The notes below the pieces were generated by a model. That model was given only the letters and a program-made list of their open reading frames with translations, searched no databases and had not been told where the DNA came from. Of a stretch of 64,000 nucleotides of DNA, positions 20,032 through 28,506 are shown in pieces. The stretch is from Lachnospiraceae bacterium (lineage in GTDB: Bacteria > Bacillota > Clostridia > Lachnospirales > Lachnospiraceae), in assembly GCA_022769625.1 (NCBI GenBank), contig JALEJP010000019.1:114980-178979 (forward strand), given 5' to 3'. Position 1 is the stretch's first letter; each line of letters begins with the position of its first letter. The position numbers and the translations under genes were made by a program.

Positions 20032-20682
20032 CTATCGATAATAATTCAGCTTCTTTTCCAGTCTTTCCATGATCCAGGCAACCAGGAAATTAAAGACATA
20101 ATAAAAAATACCTGCTGCCACATACGGAATCATACTGGTCTGCGCAGAAGCCAGCGCCTTTGCTGTGGTAAACATCTCGGAAACTGCGATTACAAAAGCC
20201 AGAGAAGTATCCTTAACCAGCGTAATAACCTCATTGGTAACGGAAGGCAAGATTCTCTTAATAACCTGAGGAAGAATAATGTGAATAAAGGTCTGTGATT
20301 TGCTGTAGCCCAGAATTTCAGCTGCCTCATACTGACCAACCGGCATGGATTCGATTCCGCTTCGATAAATCTCTGCAAAATAGGCCGCATAATTTAACAC
20401 AAAACCGATAATAACTGCAATATATCGATAAAATGGTGAGATTCTCACACCAAACAGATAGTAAGGTCCAAAATAAACCACCATCAGCTGCAGCATCAGA
20501 GGAGTACCCCTCATGATTGAAATGTATATTTTCGTAAGACCCCGTATTCCCGTATTTTTTGACATTCTGCCAAATGCAACAAACATGCCGAGCGGCAGTG
20601 AGAGCAGCAATGTGATTCCAAAAATCCAGAAGGATGTGCCCATACCTTCTGCAAGCTTGATGAGCATCTGGTTTAAACCCAT
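20032..20682 (-). CDS. Amino acid ABC transporter permease
   Basis: MGLNQMLIKLAEGMGTSFWIFGITLLLSLPLG...IMRGTPLMLQLMVVYFGPYY. Confidence 0.93.
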   Translation of the reverse strand: MGLNQMLIKLAEGMGTSFWIFGITLLLSLPLGMFVAFGRMSKNTGIRGLTKIYISIMRGTPLMLQLMVVYFGPYYLFGVRISPFYRYIAVIIGFVLNYAAYFAEIYRSGIESMPVGQYEAAEILGYSKSQTFIHIILPQVIKRILPSVTNEVITLVKDTSLAFVIAVSEMFTTAKALASAQTSMIPYVAAGIFYYVFNFLVAWIMERLEKKLNYYR

Positions 20683-20764
20683 AATTCTTCCCCTTTCTAT
20701 GTAAAATCAGCCGGAAAAAGGCTGCCGCAAATGCAGCAGCCTCTATGCTTTTCTATTATAAATA

Positions 20765-21661
20765 TTAGAGCGGATTGATGGTTGTGATATCCTTGCCAAA
20801 CCATTTCTCGGAAATCTTTGCTGCAGTTCCGTCAGCAGCCATTTCCTCAAGTGCTGCCTGTACCTTATCACGAAGCTCTGTATTGCCTTTTTTAAAGCCT
20901 ACACCATACTCTTCTGCTGCAATCACATAATCCAGAACAACAAAATCTGCATCACGGCTTGTAATCTGATAACTTGCAACAATATCATCCATAGCGATGG
21001 CATCCACTGCTCCGGATTCCAGATCCATAAATGCGGTATTGTAGTCTGCAACCGGTGTCAGCTGTCCAAAGGTTGAGGTCAGTTCACTGTTTTCATTGAG
21101 AGCAGCCTCCGCACTGGAATCTGCCTGAACTTCCACATTCTTTCCAGCCAGATCTGCTTCTGTCTCAATACCGGAATCAGCACGCACAACAAATACCTGA
21201 TTGTTATTCATATACGGTTTGGTCCACTCATAACCGTCTTCACGTCCGTTCATGGTAAAGCCGTTCCAGATACAGTCAATCGTACCGGCATCCAACTCCA
21301 TATCCTTTGCATCCCAGGAAATCGGCTGATATGCGATCTCAAGATTCAGACGTTTGGCAACTTCGGCAGCCATCTCCAGATCAAATCCGGTGAATTCTCC
21401 ATCATCACCCACAAAACCCATCGGCGGAAAATCCTGGTCAAAACCAACGGTAAAGGTACCATCTGTGGAAGCCGTATCACCATCTGCCGCCTCAGTAACT
21501 GCCTCTGTCGTCTCTGCTGCCTCTGTCTCTTCAGAAACCTCTGTTTCCGCTGCAGTCTCTGCAGCAGGAGCCTCTGTTTCTGCCTTCTCGGAACCACATC
21601 CTGCCAGCATGGCTGATACCATAGCCGCTGTTAAAATCATACTAATCGCTTTTCTTTTCAT
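20765..21661 (-). CDS. Amino acid ABC transporter substrate-binding lipoprotein
   Basis: MKRKAISMILTAAMVSAMLAGCGSEKAETEAPAAET; ORF-track start is too far upstream. Confidence 0.92.
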   Translation of the reverse strand: MKRKAISMILTAAMVSAMLAGCGSEKAETEAPAAETAAETEVSEETEAAETTEAVTEAADGDTASTDGTFTVGFDQDFPPMGFVGDDGEFTGFDLEMAAEVAKRLNLEIAYQPISWDAKDMELDAGTIDCIWNGFTMNGREDGYEWTKPYMNNNQVFVVRADSGIETEADLAGKNVEVQADSSAEAALNENSELTSTFGQLTPVADYNTAFMDLESGAVDAIAMDDIVASYQITSRDADFVVLDYVIAAEEYGVGFKKGNTELRDKVQAALEEMAADGTAAKISEKWFGKDITTINPL

Positions 21662-21803
21662 GATAAATATCCTCCCTGTTCTTTCGGACTCCGCATCCGG
21701 CCAGGCAATTGTTGTCCGCCGCTGCAAACCCGTAAGTAATCGAAAACCACTTTTCCTTTCTGTTACTGCAACAGTAAGCTCTGCTTTCGATGACATAAAA
21801 AAT

Positions 21804-21829
21804 GATTGCTCTACCATGGTAAAGCAATC
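21804..21829. promoter_or_regulatory. 26-bp palindromic putative operator / 5'-end hairpin adjoining promoter
   Basis: GATTGCTcTACCATGGTAaAGCAATC (one mismatched pair), just downstream of TTGACA-17-TACTAT on minus strand. Confidence 0.6.
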
Positions 21830-21930
21830 AAATAGTAACACATTATCAAAAGCATGTCAACCACTTATATTCTTTCAAATCAGACCGTAAGATCGACACA
21901 CACAGTTTTGAGAGCTACGGAAGGATGACA

Positions 21931-22725
21931 CTATCTTTTGCTCTTATGGTATTTTTTCTTTTCCTCCTGAAGAAATTCTTTTAACTCCAGACGCCCTCCA
22001 TTTGGAAAAAGCGGTTTTTCATCCAGCCCAGCCACTGCTTCTCTCTTTTCGCTTTCAATTCCTGCAAGCTGTTCTTCCGGAATACGCAGCTCTTCCAGTC
22101 TTTTCTGATATTCCTCATCCGATAGAAAGTAGGGCAGAATTGCCAGATATCTCCGGTAGACCGCATTGGAACGGATCAACTCGTAAGACTGCCACAGGCA
22201 GTCTGCCGCCTCCTGGAAGAGGAACATCCGGGCATACGCGCCTGCCATATTGTTCAGCACACTGGCATAAAACTGCAGGCCAAGCTTTCCCTGACTTCTC
22301 TCCTGCATGATCTGGCGGTAAATATTCACCGCACCGGAATACATCCCATACTCCACCAGGTAATCGGCCTTGGTCTTTCGGCGAATATCTCCGGGCTGAA
22401 CCTCAAGCTTTGCAATCTGATCCTGGACCCTTCGGTATTCCACCGGATCCAGATAACCGATTTCTTTAAACACCGGAAGTACCATTTCTCCCAGGCTCGC
22501 CTGATCCTCGATCCTTTCCAGCAGCCTTCGGGAAATCTTTTCCATTCCCAGTTCTTCGCCGATCCATTTACAAAGCTTTTTATTTAAAATGCTTTCATCC
22601 AGCAGACAGACATTCTGCCAGAAGTAAAAACATAACTCTTCGATCGTATAGATATTCGTATCAATGCTTTCTATATAAAAAGGATGTTTTGCCGCCCTTG
22701 CGCGGCACAGCTGATATCCTGCCAT
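21931..22725 (-). CDS. Uncharacterised helical (TPR-like) protein, third gene of Hsp70-like operon
   Basis: MAGYQLCRARAAKHPFYIESIDTNIYTIEELCFYFWQNVCLLDESI..., RBS GGAGG. Confidence 0.7.
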   Translation of the reverse strand: MAGYQLCRARAAKHPFYIESIDTNIYTIEELCFYFWQNVCLLDESILNKKLCKWIGEELGMEKISRRLLERIEDQASLGEMVLPVFKEIGYLDPVEYRRVQDQIAKLEVQPGDIRRKTKADYLVEYGMYSGAVNIYRQIMQERSQGKLGLQFYASVLNNMAGAYARMFLFQEAADCLWQSYELIRSNAVYRRYLAILPYFLSDEEYQKRLEELRIPEEQLAGIESEKREAVAGLDEKPLFPNGGRLELKEFLQEEKKKYHKSKR

Positions 22726-22764
22726 GGTTTCCTCCATTCCCAAAAAGCTGTTTCCATTTTCCCA

Positions 22765-23937
22765 TCAGGGCAGTTGAATGGTTGCCTCCCACGTCTTTTG
22801 AGAGGACGGATACAATTCTCCCAGTCCCAGATCCCATGCCTGTACATGACACCTGTTTTTCGCAGTAAAGCGAACCGTAAGCCGCAGCCTGGTAGCCTTT
22901 CTCGGACGTTGCGGCAGACCATCGAGCGTAAGCGTATGCTGGAGCTCCTCACCTTTTATGCTTCTGGAATATATCACAATGCTATCCTCACCATTTAAGA
23001 GAAATTCACAGGTATGTTCCGCCATATACCAGTTGACCCCTGCACTTACTAACGGATAATAGCCGCCCTGTCCCCGTATCTCCATCCACATGCCAAGATT
23101 ATGCTTTATCATATCCTCGCCTGCGTAGAGGACACCTTTCATCCGGTCAGCACCATTTTCTTCCATCGCTGCATAACAGGCACCCCGTGTGTAGAGGTTT
23201 TCCCCCTGAAATACATGACGTTTTCTGCATAAAAAACGAAGGGATTTGTCCATCCATCCGTTCTCAAATTCCTTTCCAACCAGATACACGCTGGAAACCG
23301 GAATCTTATCGAACATTTTTTCGAGATATTTATGAAGGAGGCTGTCTCTGAATTTCCCCCACTCCTCATCACCTCTCCCCTTCCGGGCTTTTCGATCCAG
23401 GTAAAGTCGAAAACATTTCTCTGTCCTGGCAAGTACCGGCTTCGTCTTCCGTTCCAGCCAGAGATGCCACGCCGTAATGCTCTCCCTGTCGTACTCCAGA
23501 AGTACCACATGATACATCAGAAATTCTTTTTTCTGGTTCATGGCATAGGCATAAAAGCTTTCCATATGACTTTGCAGAAGAATCCTGGAAAGTGGTATCC
23601 CTATCCTTCCAAGTGCCGCTTTGATGGCTTCTGCAAAAACACCATTCATTTCATACATGGTCACCATAACCGTCATCTGCTCCGGACTTCCCGCTGTCTT
23701 CATCAAATCGAAACAGTCGCTGAAAAAGCCGCTCAGAATTTCAATGGCATCCTCGTCATGGCGTTCGATTCTGGAAAACAGCCCCCTGGGAGTTGGAATC
23801 AGGGATGTTTTTTCTCCATCCTCTCCGTTACGCATGATCGTGATCGGCTCAGAAGCTGTTCTACTGCAAAATGTTATCTGGGAATAGTCACGCCCAAGAT
23901 CAAAACCAACCACCATCCCATTCTGTTCTATTATCAT
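22765..23937 (-). CDS. Divergent Hsp70/actin-fold ATPase-like protein (probably DUF5716 family)
   Basis: N-term GFDLGRDYSQITF resembles phosphate-1 loop; VYLVGKEF...NLYTRGACYAA resembles the adenosine/phosphate-2 region; C-term TLTLDGLPQRPRKATRLRLTVRFTAKNRCHVQAWDLGLGE resembles the Hsp70 SBD-beta [11 protein letters not shown]...[12 protein letters not shown]. Confidence 0.7.
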   Translation of the reverse strand: MIIEQNGMVVGFDLGRDYSQITFCSRTASEPITIMRNGEDGEKTSLIPTPRGLFSRIERHDEDAIEILSGFFSDCFDLMKTAGSPEQMTVMVTMYEMNGVFAEAIKAALGRIGIPLSRILLQSHMESFYAYAMNQKKEFLMYHVVLLEYDRESITAWHLWLERKTKPVLARTEKCFRLYLDRKARKGRGDEEWGKFRDSLLHKYLEKMFDKIPVSSVYLVGKEFENGWMDKSLRFLCRKRHVFQGENLYTRGACYAAMEENGADRMKGVLYAGEDMIKHNLGMWMEIRGQGGYYPLVSAGVNWYMAEHTCEFLLNGEDSIVIYSRSIKGEELQHTLTLDGLPQRPRKATRLRLTVRFTAKNRCHVQAWDLGLGELYPSSQKTWEATIQLP

Positions 23938-23964
23938 ACTATGTCATTCCTTTCAAACACGCCG

Positions 23965-26900
23965 CTACTTTACCGGAAAGAAATGTTCAACGATCATTTC
24001 TTTTTCCAGATACTTTCTTGCCTGCTCTTTCACCTGACTCTCACGATGCTCCGCATAGGAGCGGCACATATCATTGATCATCTGATACCTGCTGGTACCC
24101 TCTGTCAGTCCCTTCTCCCATTCCCGCGGAAGCAGCACACGTTCCTCAGTCTGTGTCTTTTTTCCATCAAACTCCTCACAGATTGTATAAGTAAGCTTCT
24201 CTCCGTAAAACAGAGTGAAATCCTTCTCAAAAATCCCCTCATAGACATCCTGCATCATTTCCGTGCGCTCTCTGCCTTCTCCTTCTTCCCCGTTTTCCAC
24301 GGTATAAGTCAGCATGACTTTTGCACCCGGATTGGTGCGGTATTCAATGATACTGCGATCCCACAGCTGCAGAGAACGCAAAAGAGAAGGCTCAATTTTT
24401 TCAAAGAAAGCAAAGCATTTATGACTGGTATTGCACTCCTGCAGAATCCGTATCATAAGCTCACGCTGCGTTTCATCCATGGTCTCACGTCCGGCATAGT
24501 ATTTCAGCAATGCCAGACGGCAGGCCAGATCGGTACTGCTTCCCTGCTTCATCCTGCGCTCGATCTCAGCAAAAACCGGATCTTCAACCGGAAGATCCTT
24601 TACAAAGTATTCATAGGACATGAGATTCAAATATCCATTCAGCAAAAGCTTTTTCCCATACTTTCTTCGATAGGATTCAAAAATTTTTTCCGTATCGGAA
24701 AGTCCGATACGCTCGAAAAGCAGCATGATCAAAATCTTCTCTTCCAGAATCATCGTATCCAGCTCAAACTCTTTTCCTGCTTCCCAGAGCTTTTTCATTG
24801 TCTCAACCGGTCCGTCATAGCCGGACAACAGGTAGGTCAGAACTGCCTCATCATACTTACCATGGGAAAAACAAAAGTGACAGAGATACAAAAGCATCTC
24901 ATCATCCTCTTTTTCTCTTTCCAGAATGCTGCGGCTGCAAAGACGCACAAGTGCCCCCAGAGCAACCTTTTCCGGTCCAAACCGCGCCACCAGGTCAAAA
25001 GCCTCACGGCACATGCCTTCCCGAATCAGAAGTTCCACCGTCTTTCCTTTGTCCACATCGGCAAACGCATCCCGATCCATGGTATGGAGATATTCGTAAA
25101 GGGCATCATCCTTCGGATTTGCATAGTAATAATCCAGAATATCCTGGCGAATCCGTCGCTTGTAACTCTTCTGAATATCCACAAAATCCAGAAGCCCGCA
25201 GAAATCCTTTATCTTCTCACCGGTAATCTGACCGGTTCTCTGAGCTTCCGTACAGGCATAGAGCAAAAATCCCGGACTGTCCGGTATCGTTTCCCGACAC
25301 ATGGCAAACATGCGCTCCACATTCAGAAGCTTTTCTACCTTATAGGGAATATCTTTTGCATGCCATCTTCCCTCACGATCCACCACAAAAATCCATGCAT
25401 CCTTCGTATAGATCTGAACATTTGCCACATGACCACTCAGGTTTACCATCTGCACAGCATCCAGCTGACGATGTACCACAGCCACTCCGGAAGCCTGTTC
25501 ACTGTCGCAGCGTATCTCACAGGTAAACAGCGCATGAGAAAGATTTTCTGCCATCCGGGCATTCAACATCGCTTTCGTCAAAAATTCCTCATACAGCCTT
25601 GCCAGTTCCCGGTTAACACGTCCAAGCAGGAGCTGATCCACCATGAATTTTTCCATAGCCGGCCGATAGCTCTCATACGTGCGTTCATCATATTCGCGAT
25701 TTTCAATAATATTATTATATAGTACTGCCTTTTTTTCATATCCCAGACTTGTATTATCATAGGAAAAATACATACGAACCATCTGAGGCAAAAGTCCCTT
25801 GCGCTCTTTTCCCATGGATTCAATATAATACTCGTACAGACCAGTCAGACGAAGTCCCTGTGCCACACCTTTCTCATACCAGTTAAAATAAGACGGCCCC
25901 ACCTTATGGCCTTTAATCAAAAGGCTGCAGATTGCGTTAACGGCACTCTTGGAAGGATATTTGGAATGGCAGTGGCAGAGAATCTGATACATGGCCGGCT
26001 CATAACGTTTCATACGCCCGGCCAGATCAGCCACCTGCATAACAATTTCCTTGTCAATCAGATCATTCCTGCACATAAAGCGCAGAACCTGTATTTCAAA
26101 ACTGTCCAGTTTTTTTAAAAGCAGCGGTGATTTCAGAATCACCATACAGGCTTCCAGATACATCAGTCTGCTGCGGCATCCACGCTCATACTGTCTGCGT
26201 ATTGCCTCCAGCTTCTGGGAAGGATGCTGGATCAGATTCTCATCCAAATACAGCAGTACCCACTGCAGCAGCCATTCCTCCTGATTTTTCAGGTACAGTT
26301 CCTTAATCTTTTCTTCCACATAATCAACATATTTTTTATCTTTATCATACAGAGTAGTCAGATACTGATAATACCCCTGTACGGACGGTGCATTTGGTAT
26401 GGCATGCTTCTGCTCCAGCCTCTCCAGCAGGGTACAGGCAGACTCCGACTGTCCTGCTGCAAAATCAATCTGCGCCTGATACAGTCTTACCATAATATCT
26501 TTCCCATTTGCCTGGTCATATCGTGCAAAAGAATCCTCCGCCCTGGTAATCCAGGTATTCAGATTGATCCGTTTCAGCCGAAAGGCCAGATAATCCTGAT
26601 ACAGACACTCAATCGCCCTTTTCTGAGCATGGAGCTCTTTTTCTTCTCCAAAACGCCTCATTTTCTTTGCAGTTACCTCAAAGATTTTGGATTGTCTGGC
26701 GCTTTTTATTGTAATCCTGCCAAAATTATTACCCGCATGCATCTTTAACGGGTCGATCAGATATTCCAGACGGTAACTGCTTCCCAGAAAATCATCCGCA
26801 GATATCACGGATCGGGAAGGCTGCAAAAATGCAGCATCTGAGGAAATTTCCAGTTCAAAAGCTCCCCATCCGCTCCGTACGATTTCCACACTCTCCTGAA

Positions 26901-27525
26901 GACTGCCCACAACCTCCTCAAAATGGTGTTCACTTTCTCTAAGGTCAAAATGAACGGCATCTTTTTTCTCCGCGCCGATCAGAAACTCCTCCATACTCTC
27001 ATATCCAAAGGATCGGTTCTTAAGCCCCAGGTAGAGCGCCTCGTACTCCGGATACTGCTCCTCCACCATGCGTCCAAAAGCTCCGGAGCAGAACAGCGCA
27101 TATGCCTTTTCATAGTTATCCTTTGCCAGCCGGACGAAATTCTCCAGATTCAGTGGCTCCCCTTCTGATATCTCCATCCGTCCCGCCTCAATGGCAAACC
27201 GAAACGGCAGCGCTTTTTCCCCCATATTCGTGCAGACTGTAAACTCCCCCTGCAGCACATCCCCCGCTTTCATTCCGGAAAAATCCACATCAAAAGAAAT
27301 CTTTGGCTCCAGCCCTGAAAATTCTCTCGGTTCACATGCCACACGTGCATTGGAAGAATAGAGAAATCCCTTCATTTTCTTCTGTTCGCTGTTTTTGATT
27401 GTAAAACTGCCGAAATATTTTTCTCCGTACTTTACCGTTGACTGGATCTCCCCGGTGGAAAATTCAATTTCAGGAGCTTTATACTCGTATATTCCATTTA
27501 CCAGCTCTTCAATTCTTCGCTTCAT
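23965..27525 (-). CDS. 1186-aa protein with N-terminal Ig-like domains and helical solenoid (probably DUF5717 family)
   Basis: Ig-like motif GSFTIKNSEQKKMKGFLYSSNARVACEPREFSGLEPKISFDVDFSGMKAGDVLQGEFTVCTN; second similar domain ~aa 225-285; remainder predicted helical. Confidence 0.75.
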   Translation of the reverse strand: MKRRIEELVNGIYEYKAPEIEFSTGEIQSTVKYGEKYFGSFTIKNSEQKKMKGFLYSSNARVACEPREFSGLEPKISFDVDFSGMKAGDVLQGEFTVCTNMGEKALPFRFAIEAGRMEISEGEPLNLENFVRLAKDNYEKAYALFCSGAFGRMVEEQYPEYEALYLGLKNRSFGYESMEEFLIGAEKKDAVHFDLRESEHHFEEVVGSLQESVEIVRSGWGAFELEISSDAAFLQPSRSVISADDFLGSSYRLEYLIDPLKMHAGNNFGRITIKSARQSKIFEVTAKKMRRFGEEKELHAQKRAIECLYQDYLAFRLKRINLNTWITRAEDSFARYDQANGKDIMVRLYQAQIDFAAGQSESACTLLERLEQKHAIPNAPSVQGYYQYLTTLYDKDKKYVDYVEEKIKELYLKNQEEWLLQWVLLYLDENLIQHPSQKLEAIRRQYERGCRSRLMYLEACMVILKSPLLLKKLDSFEIQVLRFMCRNDLIDKEIVMQVADLAGRMKRYEPAMYQILCHCHSKYPSKSAVNAICSLLIKGHKVGPSYFNWYEKGVAQGLRLTGLYEYYIESMGKERKGLLPQMVRMYFSYDNTSLGYEKKAVLYNNIIENREYDERTYESYRPAMEKFMVDQLLLGRVNRELARLYEEFLTKAMLNARMAENLSHALFTCEIRCDSEQASGVAVVHRQLDAVQMVNLSGHVANVQIYTKDAWIFVVDREGRWHAKDIPYKVEKLLNVERMFAMCRETIPDSPGFLLYACTEAQRTGQITGEKIKDFCGLLDFVDIQKSYKRRIRQDILDYYYANPKDDALYEYLHTMDRDAFADVDKGKTVELLIREGMCREAFDLVARFGPEKVALGALVRLCSRSILEREKEDDEMLLYLCHFCFSHGKYDEAVLTYLLSGYDGPVETMKKLWEAGKEFELDTMILEEKILIMLLFERIGLSDTEKIFESYRRKYGKKLLLNGYLNLMSYEYFVKDLPVEDPVFAEIERRMKQGSSTDLACRLALLKYYAGRETMDETQRELMIRILQECNTSHKCFAFFEKIEPSLLRSLQLWDRSIIEYRTNPGAKVMLTYTVENGEEGEGRERTEMMQDVYEGIFEKDFTLFYGEKLTYTICEEFDGKKTQTEERVLLPREWEKGLTEGTSRYQMINDMCRSYAEHRESQVKEQARKYLEKEMIVEHFFPVK

Positions 27526-27574
27526 GCTTTCTCCATTCTGTGCGTAAATTACACAAGTTTAAAATATCATTCCT

Positions 27575-27603
27575 ATTATAACATAAAAACCGACATGAAA
27601 CAA
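27575..27603 (-). promoter_or_regulatory. Putative promoter of the Hsp70-like operon
   Basis: TTGTTT-17-TATAAT with extended TG motif on minus strand. Confidence 0.55.
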
Positions 27604-27629
27604 CAGGCGGCAACGACCTGGATTTTTCA

Positions 27630-28079
27630 CTATTCCAGTATTTTTTTCAACTCATCCATGAACGTATTGACATCTTTAAACTCTCTGTAAACGGAGGCAA
27701 ACCGTACATACGCCACGGCTTCCAGATTTTTCAGTTTATCCATGACGATCTCGCCAATCATCTTGCTCTCAATTTCTTTCTCTTCCCGGTTAAAAATCTC
27801 GGTCTCCACCTCATCAATCATCGCATTGATCTTCTGAACCGGAATCGGTCTTTTATAACAGGCGCGCAGCACACCGGCCTCAATCTTTGAACGGTCATAC
27901 TGCTCCCTGGTCTGATCTTTTTTTATTACAATCAAAGGAATCGTCTCAACCTTCTCATAGGTCGTAAAACGTTTTCCGCACGCATCACAGAGTCTCCTTC
28001 TGCGAATGGAACAATTATCATCTGCCGGTCTGGAATCCACCACCCGCGTATTATCCTGATTACAAAACGGACACTTCAT
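27630..28079 (-). CDS. nrdR: Transcriptional repressor NrdR
   Basis: MKCPFCNQDNTRVVDSRPADDNCSIRRRRLCDACGKRFTTYEKVE. Confidence 0.97.
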   Translation of the reverse strand: MKCPFCNQDNTRVVDSRPADDNCSIRRRRLCDACGKRFTTYEKVETIPLIVIKKDQTREQYDRSKIEAGVLRACYKRPIPVQKINAMIDEVETEIFNREEKEIESKMIGEIVMDKLKNLEAVAYVRFASVYREFKDVNTFMDELKKILE

Positions 28080-28217
28080 ATCTGCCTCCTGCCCCCGCAT
28101 AAACGGTCTGTTTTACTCAATTTTTCTAGTTTGAAGTATAGCGAATCCCTATTTTACTGTCAATGCATAATCCTCACTTTTCTGCATAAAATTAGAAAAA
28201 CAGCAGGCGGTGATTCC

Positions 28218-28475
28218 ATGCGCATGTGCGAACTGCGCCAGAAAGAAGTCATCAACATCTGCTCCTGCCGCTCTCTTGGCTGTGTCAGCGATGTGGAAAT
28301 TGACATCTGTACAGGCTTTGTAACAGCCATCATCATACCGGGACCGGGACGCGTCTGTTCCTTTCTCGGACGCGATACAGAATTTATCATTCCATGGGAA
28401 TGCATCCGTCAGATTGGTTCCGATATCATTCTGGTGGAAATGGAAGAAGAAAAATGCAGGAAGAAATGCGAGTGA
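28218..28475 (+). CDS. YlmC/YmxH family PRC-barrel sporulation protein
   Basis: MRMCELRQKEVINICSCRSLGCVSDVEIDICTGFVTAIIIPG. Confidence 0.9.
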   Translation: MRMCELRQKEVINICSCRSLGCVSDVEIDICTGFVTAIIIPGPGRVCSFLGRDTEFIIPWECIRQIGSDIILVEMEEEKCRKKCE

Positions 28476-28489
28476 TTTCTTCCTGCATA
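28453..28489. terminator. Bidirectional terminator hairpin
   Basis: ATGCAGGAAGAAAT-GCGAGTG-ATTTCTTCCTGCAT, perfect 14-bp stem; overlaps 3' end of the ylmC-like CDS. Confidence 0.75.
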
Positions 28490-28506
28490 AGCCATCTTCT
28501 TTTCAT

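Noticed and set aside
20693-20745. GGCTGC...GCAGCAGCC hairpin between SBP and permease genes
   Set aside because: Ordinary intra-operon stem-loop/attenuator often seen after binding-protein genes; not novel
23332-25722. 796-aa plus-strand ORF
   Set aside because: Antisense to two well-supported genes of the Hsp70-like operon; His/Ser/Phe/Leu/Ile-rich composition typical of mirror-frame translation; no RBS or domain
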